Origin: Zonotrichia leucophrys gambelii
Taxonomy: Eukaryota > Chordata > Aves > Passeriformes > Passerellidae
Assembly: GCF_028769735.1 (NCBI RefSeq)
Contig: NC_088193.1
Span: 6,971,814 to 7,035,813 of the forward strand
Direction of reading: 5' to 3'
Length of the DNA stretch: 64,000 nt
The notes below the pieces were generated by a model. The model searched no databases. It was given only the letters and a program-made list of their open reading frames with translations, and was not told the DNA's origin. Each line of letters starts with the position of its first letter. Positions within the stretch are counted from its first letter, which is position 1. Shown here one piece after another: positions 11,156 through 22,277 of this stretch. The translations under genes and the position numbers were made by a program.

Positions 11156-12495
11156 TCCCATAAAAACTCACAGAGCTGCAAATCTGCTGGAAGGGGCTGA
11201 GGTTGGAGATGAAAACTCCAAAACTCCTGGCCCAGAGTCTCAAATAAACTTTATTTTGGAGGATTTTAATCTCTTTGCAGCTCAAAGCATGAATTCCATC
11301 ATTTTTTTAGAGGAGGGTGGCAAAGAAAAATCCTGGTCAGATCAAATATTCCACATTTCTTGGAGGATTTTTGGAGCACATTTCTTGGTGGAATAAACCA
11401 GGGGCTGGTGATAAACCAGTAAGAAAATAATCCTGTGTCCAGGGAAACTTGGACTGCTGGATCAGGGGAGGGAATTGTGCTGGAAAGGTCAAGTTCAGCC
11501 CTAAAAATCAACCCTTTGTTTGGACAGATTCCCCCTTTTCTGGAAACAAAGGAGATTTTCCCATGGAAAGCGTGTTTTGCTCATTAAGAGGAGAAACTGC
11601 TCTGCCTGCTCAAATATCCAGATAAATGCTGGATAAATAAATCCTAAAGGATCTGTTTAATAAATGATATTTTTAGGCATCCTCAGCAGGTCCCTTCTGC
11701 CCCTCGGCAGAATCAGAGGATGCCTGGGAGCAGCAGGAATTCCAGAGGAAAATAAATTCTCTTCCTTGCTACTCCCTTTCCCTCCCAGTCTAGGTGTTTC
11801 TTTAGGAACCTCCAGGGTCAGAAATATTCAAATTTCCCAGATTTTTTTAAAGGGAAAGCTGGGAAGTGACATCCATCCCCAGTGACAATCTGTGCTTCCT
11901 GAAATCCCAATTTTCCACAGATTTGTTCATTTTTATTGTGATCAGCCACAAATCCTTTCCCTCCACAAGGAAATGTTTTTATGATCTTGGAAGGAGATTT
12001 TTGGCCCCAAATACCAGCACAGCAGCAAAGAGCCCCCATCCCTCTCTCCTGTTTTCCAAGCAGCAAAGGGCTGGAGCATCCCAGGCTCGAGGATTTTACC
12101 TGATTTCTCTTTGCCCATTTTCACCCAGAAAAGTGATTTATTAATGAGGCCTGGTGGAATCATTTCCCCTCCTCACGCTCCTGTAAAACCCCACAGGCTC
12201 CAAACAAATGGAATTGCTGCGTTTGATCCCCATTTTCCCCCTCACTCCATCCCCCCGTTCCAAATTTCCTCTTCCCCACCTCATAAAAGGATTTTCCCCC
12301 AAGAAATGCTGTTCCTGCTTTGCTGATGGGGTCAGGACCTTTCTTTTTTCGGTTTTTTTTTTTCCTTTTTTAATCCATTTTATTACCCCCGGGGAGGGAG
12401 GTTTTCCATCTGGGAGCTGTGTAATGCAATCCAAAAATAACAGCACGGCTGCTCCCTCCTGTGCCCCAGAGCCCTGGGAAGGGACCACCAGCATT
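11156..12495. other. Intergenic, no gene seen
   Basis: No recognisable exon or repeat apart from T-runs near 12350. Confidence 0.55.
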
Positions 12496-12497
12496 TG

Positions 12498-14515
12498 GAA
12501 TGATGGAGAGATGGGGAAAACCCTGCCCAAATCATCATTAATATAAATTAATTTATATTAAATTATAATATAGTCTGTATATTCTGTATATTGTGTTTAA
12601 TAGTCCGTATATGTATTGTATATATTAAATAATTTAAATAATATACAATATAATGTATCAATATTATGAAATAATATTAAATAATTGTAAATTTTCTTTC
12701 ATACGGGAGATCTTTATATATATATATAAAAAACACCTCTGGAATGATGGAGAGATGGCAAAAACCCTGCCCAAATCCTAATTTATAAAAATATAGTCTG
12801 TATATTATATATATTATGTTTATTAGTCATCAAAAGTACTGTGTATATTAAATAATTTAAATAATATAAAATATAATGCATAGATATTATTTATGTATTG
12901 GATGTATTCAATAATTTAAGTAATATAATATATAATGTATAAATATTTTTTTAGTATGAAATAATTGTGAATTTTCTTTAATAGGAAGACCTTTATATAG
13001 ATAGCATTCCTCTGTAATGATGGAGAGATGGGAAAAACTCTGTCCAAATACTAATTTATAAAAATATACTCTGCATATTCCATATATCATGTTTAATAGT
13101 CATTATATGTATTGTATATATTCAATGCTTTAAACAATATATAATAAAATGGATAAATAATATAAATTATATTTCTGTTTATATAATATAAATCATAAAA
13201 TATATAATTATTCTAATATTACAATAACATTGTTATTTCATTATATTATTAATATTATTATATTAAATAACTATTAATTTTATAATACTATTTTCTATAT
13301 TGATCATGCTACAATTGTTATTATAATATGAAATAATTGTGAATTTTGTTTAATAGGGAGACCTTGATATAGATGTCATCCCTCTGGAATGATGGAGAGA
13401 TGGGAAAACCCTGCCCCAATCCTAATTTATAGAAATATAGTCTTTATATTCTGTATACTGTGTTTAATAGTCTTTATATGTATTGTAAATATTAAATAAC
13501 TTAAATAATGTAATAGATCAATATTATTATAAATAATGTTTATATATTATAAAACATTATTATAATAATTATAAATATATATTACTATATAAATATGATT
13601 AATAACAATTATTATTAATAATAATAATTGTGTTATATAATAATTGTTACAGTCATTACATATAATTTAATAGTTATATTTTATATTATAAGAAATAAAC
13701 ATTATAATATTATTAATTTATGATTATATTTATTTATTATAAATAATACAATAGTATTAGAAAATAATATTAGATAATTGTAAATTTTCTTTAATAGGGA
13801 GACTTTTATATAGTTATTATCCCTCTGGAATGATGGAGAGATGGGGAAAACCCTGTCCAAATCCTAATTTATAGAAACGTAGTCTGTATATTCTATCTAT
13901 TATGTTTAATAGTCTTTTAACATATTGTATATATTAAATAATATAAATAATATACAGTATAATGTATAAATATTATAAAATAATACTAAATAATTGTAAA
14001 TTTTCTTTAATAAAGGAGACCTTTATATATATATATCATCCCTCTGGAATGATGGAGAGATGGGGAAAACCCTGTGCAAATCCTATTTTATATAAATATA
14101 TACTGTATATTATTTATATTATGTTTAGTAGTCATCGTATATATTGTATACATTAAATGCTTTAAATAATATAGAGTATAATGTATATTATTATTTACAT
14201 TATTAATATATATTAAATAGCTATTAATTTAACAATACATGTTTGTATATTATTAATAATATCAATATTATTATAATACTAAATAATTGTTCATTTTCTT
14301 CAATAGGGAGACCTTTATATCATCCCTCTGGAATGATGGAGAGATGGGGAAAATCCTGCTCAAATCCTTATTTATATAACTATATTCTGTATATTATATA
14401 TCATAGTCATTCTATGTATTGTATATATGAAATGCTTTAAATAATATATAATATAATGAATAAATATTATAAAATGATATTAAATAATTGGAAATTTTCT
14501 TTAATAAAGGACACC
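12498..14515. repeat. AT-rich macrosatellite with conserved cassette
   Basis: Seven copies of a cassette, ggaatgatggagagatggg plus 'aaaaccctg' and '(c)caaatcc', begin near 12498, 12742, 13013, 13387, 13827, 14048 and 14332. Each is followed by an AT-only spacer of variable length, so the period ranges from about 220 to 440 bp. Each spacer ends in 'aattgtaaattttctttaat', then agggagacctttatata. Cassettes are well conserved while spacers have drifted or expanded. No coding potential. Confidence 0.93.
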
Positions 14516-14908
14516 AGAACTTTTTGGGAAGTCCCTCTGAGGATGGACTGTGGGTCTCCATGGGAGTTATACCCCTGGATACCCAACAATGTCTTTTTGG
14601 ATATCCAATATTTATCCCTGCATCCTCTTCTCCTACCCCAGCCTCCCCAGGGCTGTGGAGAAGGCAGAGGGGACCAAGCACAGGGAACCACCCCAAATCC
14701 TTACACAGCCCGCTGGAAATGCTGCCTCTGCTCTGCAGCCCCTGGGAACAGCTTTTTGAGTGGGAAATGGATTTGTAGGGAATTTTTCAAGCCTGACAGG
14801 AGGCTCACACAGTGAGCATCTGTATGCACACTTCAGAGAAACACAACTGTGAAAGGTGCACTGTAGTGGGAGCCACGAGGGGTGGTTTCAGACTGATGAG
14901 GTCTCTGG

Positions 14909-15575
14909 TGTTGGGATGACCCCGAGGTGTTGGAAAGTCTCTTTTTCCCAGCTCCGAGACCAAAGAAGAAGACAGAATTTCTTGGCTCTCATTCTCAAGG
15001 TTGTTTATTTGCTCTCATCTATAACATTGTCTCTCTGACCTGCTGAGAACTGTCCAGCACGTCAGTTTGTGGCACACTGACTGCCCTCAGGGTGGTGTTA
15101 TCTTTTTATACTAAGAACTACCTGTACTTTATTTACAATAATTTTCCAATACCTATCACCTATGTTAGACAGTCTGTCTCCACTCTAAACCAATCTAAAA
15201 GTGCCACCATCACAGCAGAAGTGTTGTCATCTTATTGCAGGGGTTCCATACTGTTATCTCCTTATCACAAAGGTTTCACACCTTCTTGGTGTTTCTCACG
15301 GGCTACTTCACAGAGCACTGACTCTTCTTCACAAAGTAACCAACTGGACCCAATTCCCTTCTAAACCAGCCACCCCACACTTTTATAGCATCTTCTTCTC
15401 ATTGCTTACAGCTGTGGCCTATTAAAGTCAGGCCTATTCCTAATCTTTGATAATTGGCCCAGCTGCAACTCCTATGGGATAAGATTACTTTCTACACTAT
15501 CTTTATTTTCTTGTATTCTATCCCCCTACACAGAAGATGGAGGACAAGAAGAAGAAGAAAGATAGAACATGCCCA
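14909..15575 (-). mobile_element. ERV 3' LTR, minus strand
   Basis: Read on the minus strand, U3 begins TGGGCATG right after a purine-rich tract (15580-15604). A (CTT)n-like stretch follows, then the TGTAGGGG block shared with 55784. There is a TATAAAAG box near 15380, AATAAA near 15008-15013, and an end in CCCAACA or TTTCCAACA (14909 or 14928). It is continuous with the internal remnant on its right. The 5' half of the provirus is missing. Confidence 0.75.
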
Positions 15576-15890
15576 GATTCCTCCATCTTACTTCTTGAGC
15601 CCCCATTCTAAAAACCCCAAAATTCTACTTTTTCACCTGGTAATAAATTCACTATCATTCTATTCCACCTCTTGTGCCTTGTAACTCCTCACACAAAGTT
15701 GGTCATTGTTTCCATGGGCTAAAATCGAAGGCACAGGTGTTTTTGACTCCATACCAAGGTCTCTGAGCCCCTGCCAGGGTCTCAGTCCTCCAGAGCAGCC
15801 AGAGGAATATCCTGGGTTCCAACATTGGATGTTTGGCTTTAGGGCATTTACAGCATGGTGTGGTTAAAGCTGATAAGCTAAAAACCACAT
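15576..15890 (-). pseudogene. ERV internal remnant with shared C-terminal frame
   Basis: The sequence next to the LTR aligns with 24000-24270. Both copies keep an open frame ending at the same stop, with the shared segment ETLAGAQRPW then NTCA and DFSPWKQ. About 130 bp later comes the purine tract that should prime plus-strand synthesis. Position just upstream of the 3' LTR suggests the end of the last retroviral gene or an accessory frame (inference). The rest of the retroviral gene set is absent. Confidence 0.55.
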
Positions 15891-16060
15891 ACAGTGTATT
15901 GCAATTAAGAAATAGTCAGCTTCTGATTGTGATAGCATGAATTATAACATCTGTATTGTCTCACCCTTCTCATGAGACTGAAAATGGAATAAAAGTTTTT
16001 AAAACACCTCTCAGTTGCCCCACGTCTGGGTCAGAAAAGGGCCTAATCTGACAATTTTGG
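15891..16060 (+). mobile_element. Possible LTR 3' end
   Basis: 'atggaataaaag' near 15990 is followed by 'aaaacacctctcagttgccc', then 'cacgtctgggtc'. This resembles a poly(A) signal plus U5-like tail. Ends not defined; tentative. Confidence 0.3.
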
Positions 16061-16187
16061 GGGAAAATGCCATCCTTAACAAAACTGGGTGTTTCCCATG
16101 AAAAACTGGGATAGGATATGATGGCTAGACTGGCAGATGGGGAATACTTTATTATCTATTTACATCTCAGTTTTATAAAGATATTTC

Positions 16188-16277
16188 ATCTCTATCGTAT
16201 ATTTTATATATCACATATATTTAATCTCTATCATATATTTTTTATATCTCATATATTTAGTCTCTATCATATATTTA
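16188..16277. repeat. Short AT-rich tandem repeat
   Basis: About 2.5 units of 'ctctatcatatattttatat' plus 'atcacatatatttaat'. Confidence 0.8.
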
Positions 16278-16279
16278 AC

Positions 16280-17945
16280 TCCAAAATCCCCAAGGAAGGT
16301 ATTTTCCAAGTCACCTTTCCCCATTCTCCCCTTTGTTAAACCAGTTGCAGCTTCCAGGCAGGAAATAAAACTCAAATATTTTGCCCCTTGCAGCTGAACT
16401 CAACCTTTATTTATTTTTTAAACATGGCTTGGAAAGAAACTCATAAATCCCTCATCCCTCCGAGGTTCTGAAGCTCCTGGGAGCATCATTTTCCTTTGAA
16501 GTGGAAAGTGGGAAAAGTAAAGGTTGGGAAAAGAGGTTGGTCCTGCATAGCCCAGTTTCCCCTCCCCCTTCAGAGTTTCCAAAGGGTTTCTTTTCAATTT
16601 TAAAATGAGTTTCACTCCCTGGTTTTGCTTCAAAAAGTGCAGGAGAAAGATCCGAACCCATCGGATTCACAGCTCTTCCCACACATGTGCTTTAAGAAAA
16701 GAAAGGAAAAGGAGACATTTGGCCTTTTTCTCTTTATTTGAGGGAAGATAGCAGGCAAAGTGTTCCAACGGGGATTTTTGGTGTTATTTTGGGAAGCAGA
16801 GCTGACCATCAGCACAGCCAGCACCACTAGAGGGCCCAGAAAGTGCTTGAAGTGATGCTGGTGCTTTCCTTGTTGTGCTTATCATAATATCCAGTGCCTA
16901 AAAACTGCTTGTGCATCCCTGGATCCCTTCCAAAAAATTGTAATTAAAAAAATAATTAAATTAAACTCCCAGCAGTTATTTGGGAGGATTTTTATATAGA
17001 GGCTCCTCCAAGACTCCTGCAACTGCAACTCTCTCCCATTTCAGCCCATTTGCAGCTGCCAATATTATTATTTTATTTATTTAATCCATATTTTGAGCAC
17101 ATTTGTATCGGTTTGAAGTTATTTGGGATCAATACAACTTTCATGGATCTGGTCATTCCCATTCCCAGGCTGGAATTCAGCTCACAGTGACCCTCCTGCC
17201 ATGGATAACTCCCAGGACCTCCTGGAACTGGGGCTGAGCAGTGACAATCAGTCCTCCTGGGATTTTTTTAAACTCTTTTACCATGAAATGAGGAAGGGAA
17301 CAGTTTTCCTGCCATTCTTCTCTTGGATATTTGGGGTACAGCTCAGCAAACAGGGAGGGGAGGGTCCTCAGGAATGGACTGGGGGTGTTCCAGGCCTAGG
17401 AATACATTCTGAACTCAAACCTTCCCAAATTCTCAACTCTTAAATATCTCCCAGAAGAAGCCAAGGACAGCCTTGGTTCCTCCAGCCTGGGATCTCAGCC
17501 CCACAGCCCTGTGCTAGAATTAGGGGCTGCCTTGAGCCCTTCCCAGCCAACCCAGAGGGGGGATCAGGGAGGCAGGAATCACCCAGGGCTGGAGCTGGGA
17601 TATCAGGAGATCTTATCCCAGCCTTTATCTGCCATTGCCCATTGGTATCTGTGCCTCCAGCAGCCTCTGCCCCTCCCAATCCTCCCTAAGCACTCCCAGA
17701 GGACAGCACTAAGAGCTCCTGGGGACACCATGAGGGGCTGGAGATGGGAAATGGGATATTAGTGATGGGGGAGGGCAAATCCAGAGAGCAGAGCAGCCCC
17801 CAGCCTCACTCCTGACCTCAATTTGGGCACTCCCAGGGGCAAACTCATGGGGATCTCAGTGATGCTCCCAGCAGTGCTCCAAACATGTCACACCCAGGGG
17901 TTAAAGAGCCCTCCCAGCATGAGTGCGAGTCCCAGGGGACGCTGT
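16280..17945. other. Intergenic, no gene seen
   Basis: Nothing recognisable. Confidence 0.5.
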
Positions 17946-17949
17946 CATT

Positions 17950-18680
17950 CCTGGAGCACCTCTCCAGAGTGGGAAATCCACTCACACACTGGAATTCCCA
18001 TTCCCCAAGTGCCTCTCCGGGCTGGGAAATCCATGCAGGAATTCCCAGAGTGTCTCTCCAGAATGGAAATCCACACACACACAGAAATTCCCATTCCCAA
18101 AGTGTCTCTCCAGAGTGGGAAATCTGTGCACCCAAAGGAATTCCCATTCCCAGAGTGCCTCTCCGGGGTGGGAGATCCATGCAGGAATTCCCAGAGAAAT
18201 CCATGCAGGAATTCCCATTCCCAAAGTGTCTTTCCAGGATGGAAAATCCATGTACACGCAGGAATTCCCATTCCCAAAGTGTCTCTCCAGAGTGGGAAAT
18301 CTGTGCACCCACAGGAATTCCCATTCCCAGAGTGCTTCTCTAGGCTGGGAAATCCACACAGGAATTCCCAAAGTGTCTCTCCAGAGTGGGAAATCCACAC
18401 AGGAATTCCCAGAGAAATCCATGTAGGAATTCCTATTCCCAGAGTGCTATGTGGGCTGGGAAATCTGTGCACCCGCAGGAATTGCTATTCCCAGAGTGAG
18501 AAATCTGTGCACGCGCAGGAATTCCCATTCCCAAAGTGGGAAATCTGTGCACCCGCAGGAATTGCTATTCCCAGAGTGAGAAATCCACGCACACCCAGGA
18601 ATTGCCATTCCAGAGTGAGAAATCCACGCAACCGCAGGAATTGCCATTCCCAGAGTGGGAAATCCATGCACCCTCAGAAA
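17950..18680. repeat. Minisatellite, units about 41-53 bp
   Basis: Units of type 'gaattcccattcccaaagtg' plus 'tctctccagagtgggaaat' plus 'ctgtgcacccacag'. The left part uses a unit of about 53 bp. The right part (18475-18680) uses a unit of about 41 bp lacking the 'tctctccaga' segment. Open frames of 331 codons (plus) and 175 codons (minus) through it are repeat artefacts. Confidence 0.95.
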
Positions 18681-18689
18681 TCGGCATTC

Positions 18690-18990
18690 CCGGCGTGCCT
18701 GGAGCAGCTCCTGAGCCACCCCCATGCTGGAGCGCGGGGCCGGGCGCAGGAAGGGCCGGGCTCCCTGCAGAGCCATCCCGAGCCCCGGGATGTTTCCTGT
18801 GATTCTTGCTGGCCCTGACCCGCCTTTGGTTATCGAGGTGCCGCCGCTGACCCTCCCCAGCCCGGCTGCAGCATCCCCGCTCCGGCTTTATCTCCGCGGG
18901 GTTTCGCTTCCTCTGACGTCTGTGGAGCAGTGGGAGCAGAGGAGGCACCGGGGCAGCGCCGCAGCCTCCCGTGTGCTCGGGAACGGGCAC
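18690..18990. promoter_or_regulatory. CpG-rich candidate regulatory patch
   Basis: Many CpGs and no repeat. It contains, in 33 bp, AGATAA (reverse strand, 18888-18893; GATA type), GGAAGCGAAA (reverse strand, 18902-18911; the ETS-IRF composite form GGAANNGAAA) and TGACGTC (18914-18920; CRE type). No TATA box. Function is inferred only from motifs. Confidence 0.35.
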
Positions 18991-19114
18991 AGAAAATCCC
19001 ATGGGATGCTGAATGCTGCTGCCTCCTCTCAGCTTGGCAAGAGCAAATCCATTGTCCACATCATCCATGAGCATCTCCCAAACCCCTCTGTCAAAACTTG
19101 CATTGGTGTAAAGT

Positions 19115-19310
19115 CCTGAGGATCCTGGGATGGTTTGGGCTGGAAGGGACCTCAAACTCACCCTGTTCCACCCCCTGCCGTGGCAGGGACACCTTCCCCT
19201 CTCCCAGGGTGCTCCAAGCCTCATCCAACCTGGCCTTGGGCACTCCCAGGGTGGGGATATTGGATAAATTCAGGGTGTCCCTGTGAAATGTTGGGAGGCT
19301 CGGGGTGTCT
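19115..19310 (-). mobile_element. CR1 LINE fragment, left copy of a duplicated block
   Basis: Reverse-complement CR1 3' region: 'gggatggtttgggctggaag' then 'ggacctcaaa', 'ccaccccctgccgtggcagg', 'gacaccttcccctctcccag'. From 19188 on it is repeated at 19617-19735 at about 90% identity by eye, including the unusual 'ggataaattcagggtgtcc'. Confidence 0.85.
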
Positions 19311-19606
19311 TCAGGCGCACACTTTCCCCCTAACCGCCGAGTTCTACTTGATCTTTTGCCCTATTGGTTGTAACTTCAGGGCCATAACTTGCTTCAATCC
19401 CTCCTCCGTGCTCTTCACAGATACAAGTGGTCAGTTGAATACTCCTCCCTAACTTCATTATTTCAGCATACCAACCTTCTACAATTGTTTTTTTCTCGGC
19501 GTCTCTTCAATAAGCCCTTCAAGTGCGTAGCAGGTGATATCTTCCTCTTGACATGTCCATCACATGACTGCCGAGCATATGAATCCCCTAACACCCAGAA
19601 TGTCAT
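19311..19606. other. Unidentified 296-bp segment between duplicated CR1 blocks
   Basis: Not CR1 and not like the neighbours: even base composition, more CpG-containing words, and a 69-codon frame on the minus strand (19463-19672) with a basic stretch KRRREKNN. I do not recognise it. It may be a foreign or retroviral fragment (inference). Confidence 0.4.
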
Positions 19607-19611
19607 AGTTT

Positions 19612-19760
19612 CTGGGGACACCTTCCCCTCTCCCAGGGTGCTCCAAGCCCTGTCCAGCCTGGCCTTGGGCACTCCTGAGTGGGGATCCTGGATAAATTCA
19701 GGGTGTCCTTGTGAAGTGCTGGGAAGCTCAGGGTGGAGCAGAGGTGTGTCTCTTCCTGCC
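19612..19760 (-). mobile_element. CR1-derived block, right copy
   Basis: Second copy of the 19188-19310 block, starting abruptly at 'ggggacaccttcccctctcc'. It lacks the CR1 3' tip found in the left copy. Confidence 0.75.
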
Positions 19761-20025
19761 CAGCCTGCCAGGAAGTTCAGAGTTAAACCTTGGCGGTGTT
19801 ACAGATGGATAACGACATGATTGGCTCTCACAATTACAAGATAACTATTGTGTGAATATTAAGAAAAGCTTTAGTGATGTACAGTTATGTTATTGTGGTT
19901 TAGATGTCCTCTGTTCTCCCCATAGTTCCCTTTCCCTCCTGTATTGTTGCCATCGCACAGCCTGGGCTGTCCAGAACAGGTACGAAGAAGCTGCACAGGT
20001 GTCCCTTACCTGGGGCAGGTGGGAA

Positions 20026-20340
20026 TGGAAAAGCTTGGGGGTGCTCAGGGGGTGCAGCATGGCAACACCTGAGCTCCAATCCAGTTACAAGAAAACAGTC
20101 TGCACTGATAAATGGCAAAGAAGAGCTGACTGACAGATTTTAGGAGGGGCCAGGGCTGGCTGATGCAGTCCCAGGGGTATAAAAGCCTGAGTGTCCATCT
20201 TGAAGATGAACCAGCCATGTGGTATCCATGAGGGGCAGTTCCCAGCACTGCAGCTTTTTCCTTATGTATTCCTTTGTTGTATTTTTGTTAAGGTTTAATA
20301 AACCTCTTTAAATTTTCAGAGAGAGCAGTTGTCTCTCACA
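20026..20340 (+). mobile_element. Probable ERV LTR, plus strand
   Basis: TATAAAAG box at about 20179, AATAAA at about 20297-20303, and a U5-like end 'gagcagttgtctctcaca' at 20340. Seven bases, GTGGGAA, follow the end (20341-20347) and also precede a TG at 20026. That would give a 315-bp LTR, but 7 bp is not a standard duplication size, so the left end is tentative. Confidence 0.55.
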
Positions 20341-20526
20341 GTGGGAATTTAAACCCAGCCTGGCACTGGCTCCCCTGAGCCCCTTCCACAACCAGCCAGC
20401 ATCCATGAGTAGACTTGCCCTTTTTGGGGAGTGGGAAACCCAAATCTGGCTGCAATTGCCAAACCCAAACCCAAACCGCAGCTCCCACTGAATTACCCAC
20501 CCCTGCAGAGAGCCCAGCCTTTAGCA

Positions 20527-20860
20527 GGCCCCTCCAACCCAAGCTATTCCATTATTCCCTGCTTTGGGAGCCCCACCACCCCCAGCCCCATCACCCAGCA
20601 GGGAGGGAGCGGCTGCACCTCCATCCCCGGGGCTGAGCTCTGCACTGCCTGCCGGGCCGGCCTTGGCCCCTCAGCCTTTAACAGGCCCTTCCAACCCAAA
20701 CAATTCCATTATTCCCTGACTTTGTGGGGGTTCACGGGTGCTTTGGGAACACCATCACCCCCCAGCCCCTCACCCAGCAGGGAGGGTGCAGCTGCACCCC
20801 AGGCCCCGGGGCTGAGCTGGGCACCGCCCGCCGGACCGGCCTTGGCCCCGCTCGTCCCCT
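20527..20860. repeat. Tandem duplication, period about 157 bp
   Basis: 'ggcccctccaacccaagcta' at 20527 recurs as 'ggcccttccaacccaaacaa' at 20684. Both are followed by ttccattattccctg, the 'cacccagcagggaggg' block, 'ccccggggctgagct' and 'ccggccttggcccc'. The second unit carries a short insertion. Confidence 0.85.
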
Positions 20861-20869
20861 GCAGCCTTT

Positions 20870-21070
20870 TCCACCGTCCCGCTGCCCATTGTTCCCGCAG
20901 CCCGGCCCTGACCCCGGGTATTTATAATCCCCCTTTCCGGGCCGGCATTGTGTGCTCGGCCCGGGATGAGCCGGGCTCCGCTCCCGCTTCCGCGCCTTCC
21001 TGTTTACACCAGGCCAGAGCCGGGCTGGGCCCTCCACTGCACCTCCACAGCTCTGCTTCTCCTTCCAGCA
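20870..21070. promoter_or_regulatory. CpG-rich candidate promoter/enhancer with FOX:ETS motif
   Basis: A TATTTATAA box-like word near 20920 sits in a CpG-rich surround. About 75 bp further on is GTAAACAGGAAG on the reverse strand (20996-21007). This fits the composite forkhead-ETS consensus RYMAAYAGGAW used by endothelial enhancers (known from vertebrate work). An additional GGAAGCGG ETS-like word lies at 20985-20993. Activity is inferred only. Confidence 0.35.
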
Positions 21071-21076
21071 GGGATG

Positions 21077-21236
21077 GGTGATGGCTCTGCTCCCCAAAAC
21101 ACCCGGGGGAATGGGGATAAATCACCCCTGTGCAGTGCTGAGGGACCAGGCTGGGGACTGGTCACCCTTCTGCCCACCCTGCTGCTCACACCCTATTCAG
21201 AGCAAGCCCTGGGGTTGGTTTGCCTCCTTTTTGCAA
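21077..21236 (+). repeat. Left arm of second inverted duplication
   Basis: Its reverse complement recurs at 22278-22425: 'ggctctgctccccaaaacac', 'aatggggataaatca', 'gagggaccaggctggggact', 'ctgctgctcacaccctattc', 'tttgcctcctttttgca'. Identity about 90% by eye. Confidence 0.88.
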
Positions 21237-21277
21237 AGAGGTTCCTTGGGATGGACCCAGTGAAGCCATAAAACCCT

Positions 21278-21654
21278 TGGAGTCTGGGTGTCACTCGTGT
21301 GCCGGGGCCGGGGCAGGAACAGGCGAGAGGCAGGATGGTAGAAAAGGCAAAGGCTTTATTCAGAAGAACCACCATTTTTATAGAGTGGTAGGATAGATTA
21401 TATCCTATTGGCTAACTAACAGAAACATCTTTCTCATGCACTGTCCTTGAGAGGAACAGAAAAATAAAGTAGAAAAACAGCACCTGCAAATTGTTTACAG
21501 TCAACAACTTATCACATTTTTCCAGCTCTCTAAAACTTCTCACAAACACTTGCCATTTCTCTCTCTCTGTTCCATGGCATCCACATTTGGGAATAGTTGG
21601 GTTAACCCAGGATGAGCTCTAAGACACCCTATTGCTATTGCACCTTCAGCTTCA
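21278..21654 (-). mobile_element. Solo ERV LTR with 6-bp target-site duplication
   Basis: The 377-bp element starts TGAAGCTGAAGG and ends CCCAGACTCCA on the minus strand. It has a TATAAAAA box (reverse of 'tttttatagagtgg') and AATAAA at about 21356-21361, reverse strand. AACCCT directly flanks both ends (21272-21277 and 21655-21660). ERVK-like by duplication size. No internal genes. Confidence 0.85.
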
Positions 21655-21660
21655 AACCCT

Positions 21661-21795
21661 GGAGAGTTTGTCCTGTGGCTCCTCAGGCAAAAAAATCTGG
21701 GCTGTCTCAAGTTCTTCTACACTGAAACACTTTGTGACCCCAAAACAATGTCCAGGTACAGATTTCGGCCCCAAATGGATTTTTTTTTTCTCCTA
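21661..21795. repeat. Isolated partial copy of the 190-bp repeat
   Basis: 'caggcaaaaaaatctgggct' then 'gtctcaagttcttct' and 'gaaacactttgtgacccc' match the tandem units at 23.1-23.5 kb. Confidence 0.8.
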
Positions 21796-22277
21796 GAACA
21801 GGCAGTGTTGTAGCTTGGCCAGCCATGGCCATGCCTTGACACAGACAAGACTTGGGTGTGTTTTGCATTTTAAAAAGTGGAAAAAATCTCCATTCTGTGC
21901 TGATCCTGTGTGCAGAACTGTTCATTCCAGCAGCAGAGACCTTTTTCCCAGATAGATTTTATTGTTGGGGGAGGTAAATCGGCGCTGGCAAGGGGCAGAC
22001 CTGGGGCTGCCAATAGCCTGTGGTGACCTCTGTGACAGAGCTGGGCCACAACAGGATGGGCTGTGGGCTCCTCTGCTGCAGAGCTGGAGCTCAGGCTGAC
22101 AAAAAAGAGGTCAGTGTTTAATGGGAAAAGGTGTGGCAAGAAAATCAGGCCTGACCCGGTTCCAGTAGCTCCTGCTCGGACAGGATGAGCGTGAGGGATC
22201 CCCAGGCCTTACCACAGTGCTGACCTGGCACAGGGAGAGCCAAGGCAGAGGGAAAAGGTGCTAGAAAGAGGAAAAAT
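21796..22277. other. Intergenic, no gene seen
   Basis: Nothing recognisable. Confidence 0.5.

Noticed and set aside
17823..18818. 331-codon open frame
   Set aside because: Runs through a minisatellite, with equally long frames in other phases and strands. The product is a repeated low-complexity peptide.
20019..20347. 7-bp duplication GTGGGAA as proof of LTR ends
   Set aside because: Seven bases is not a standard retroviral duplication size; kept only as a tentative boundary.
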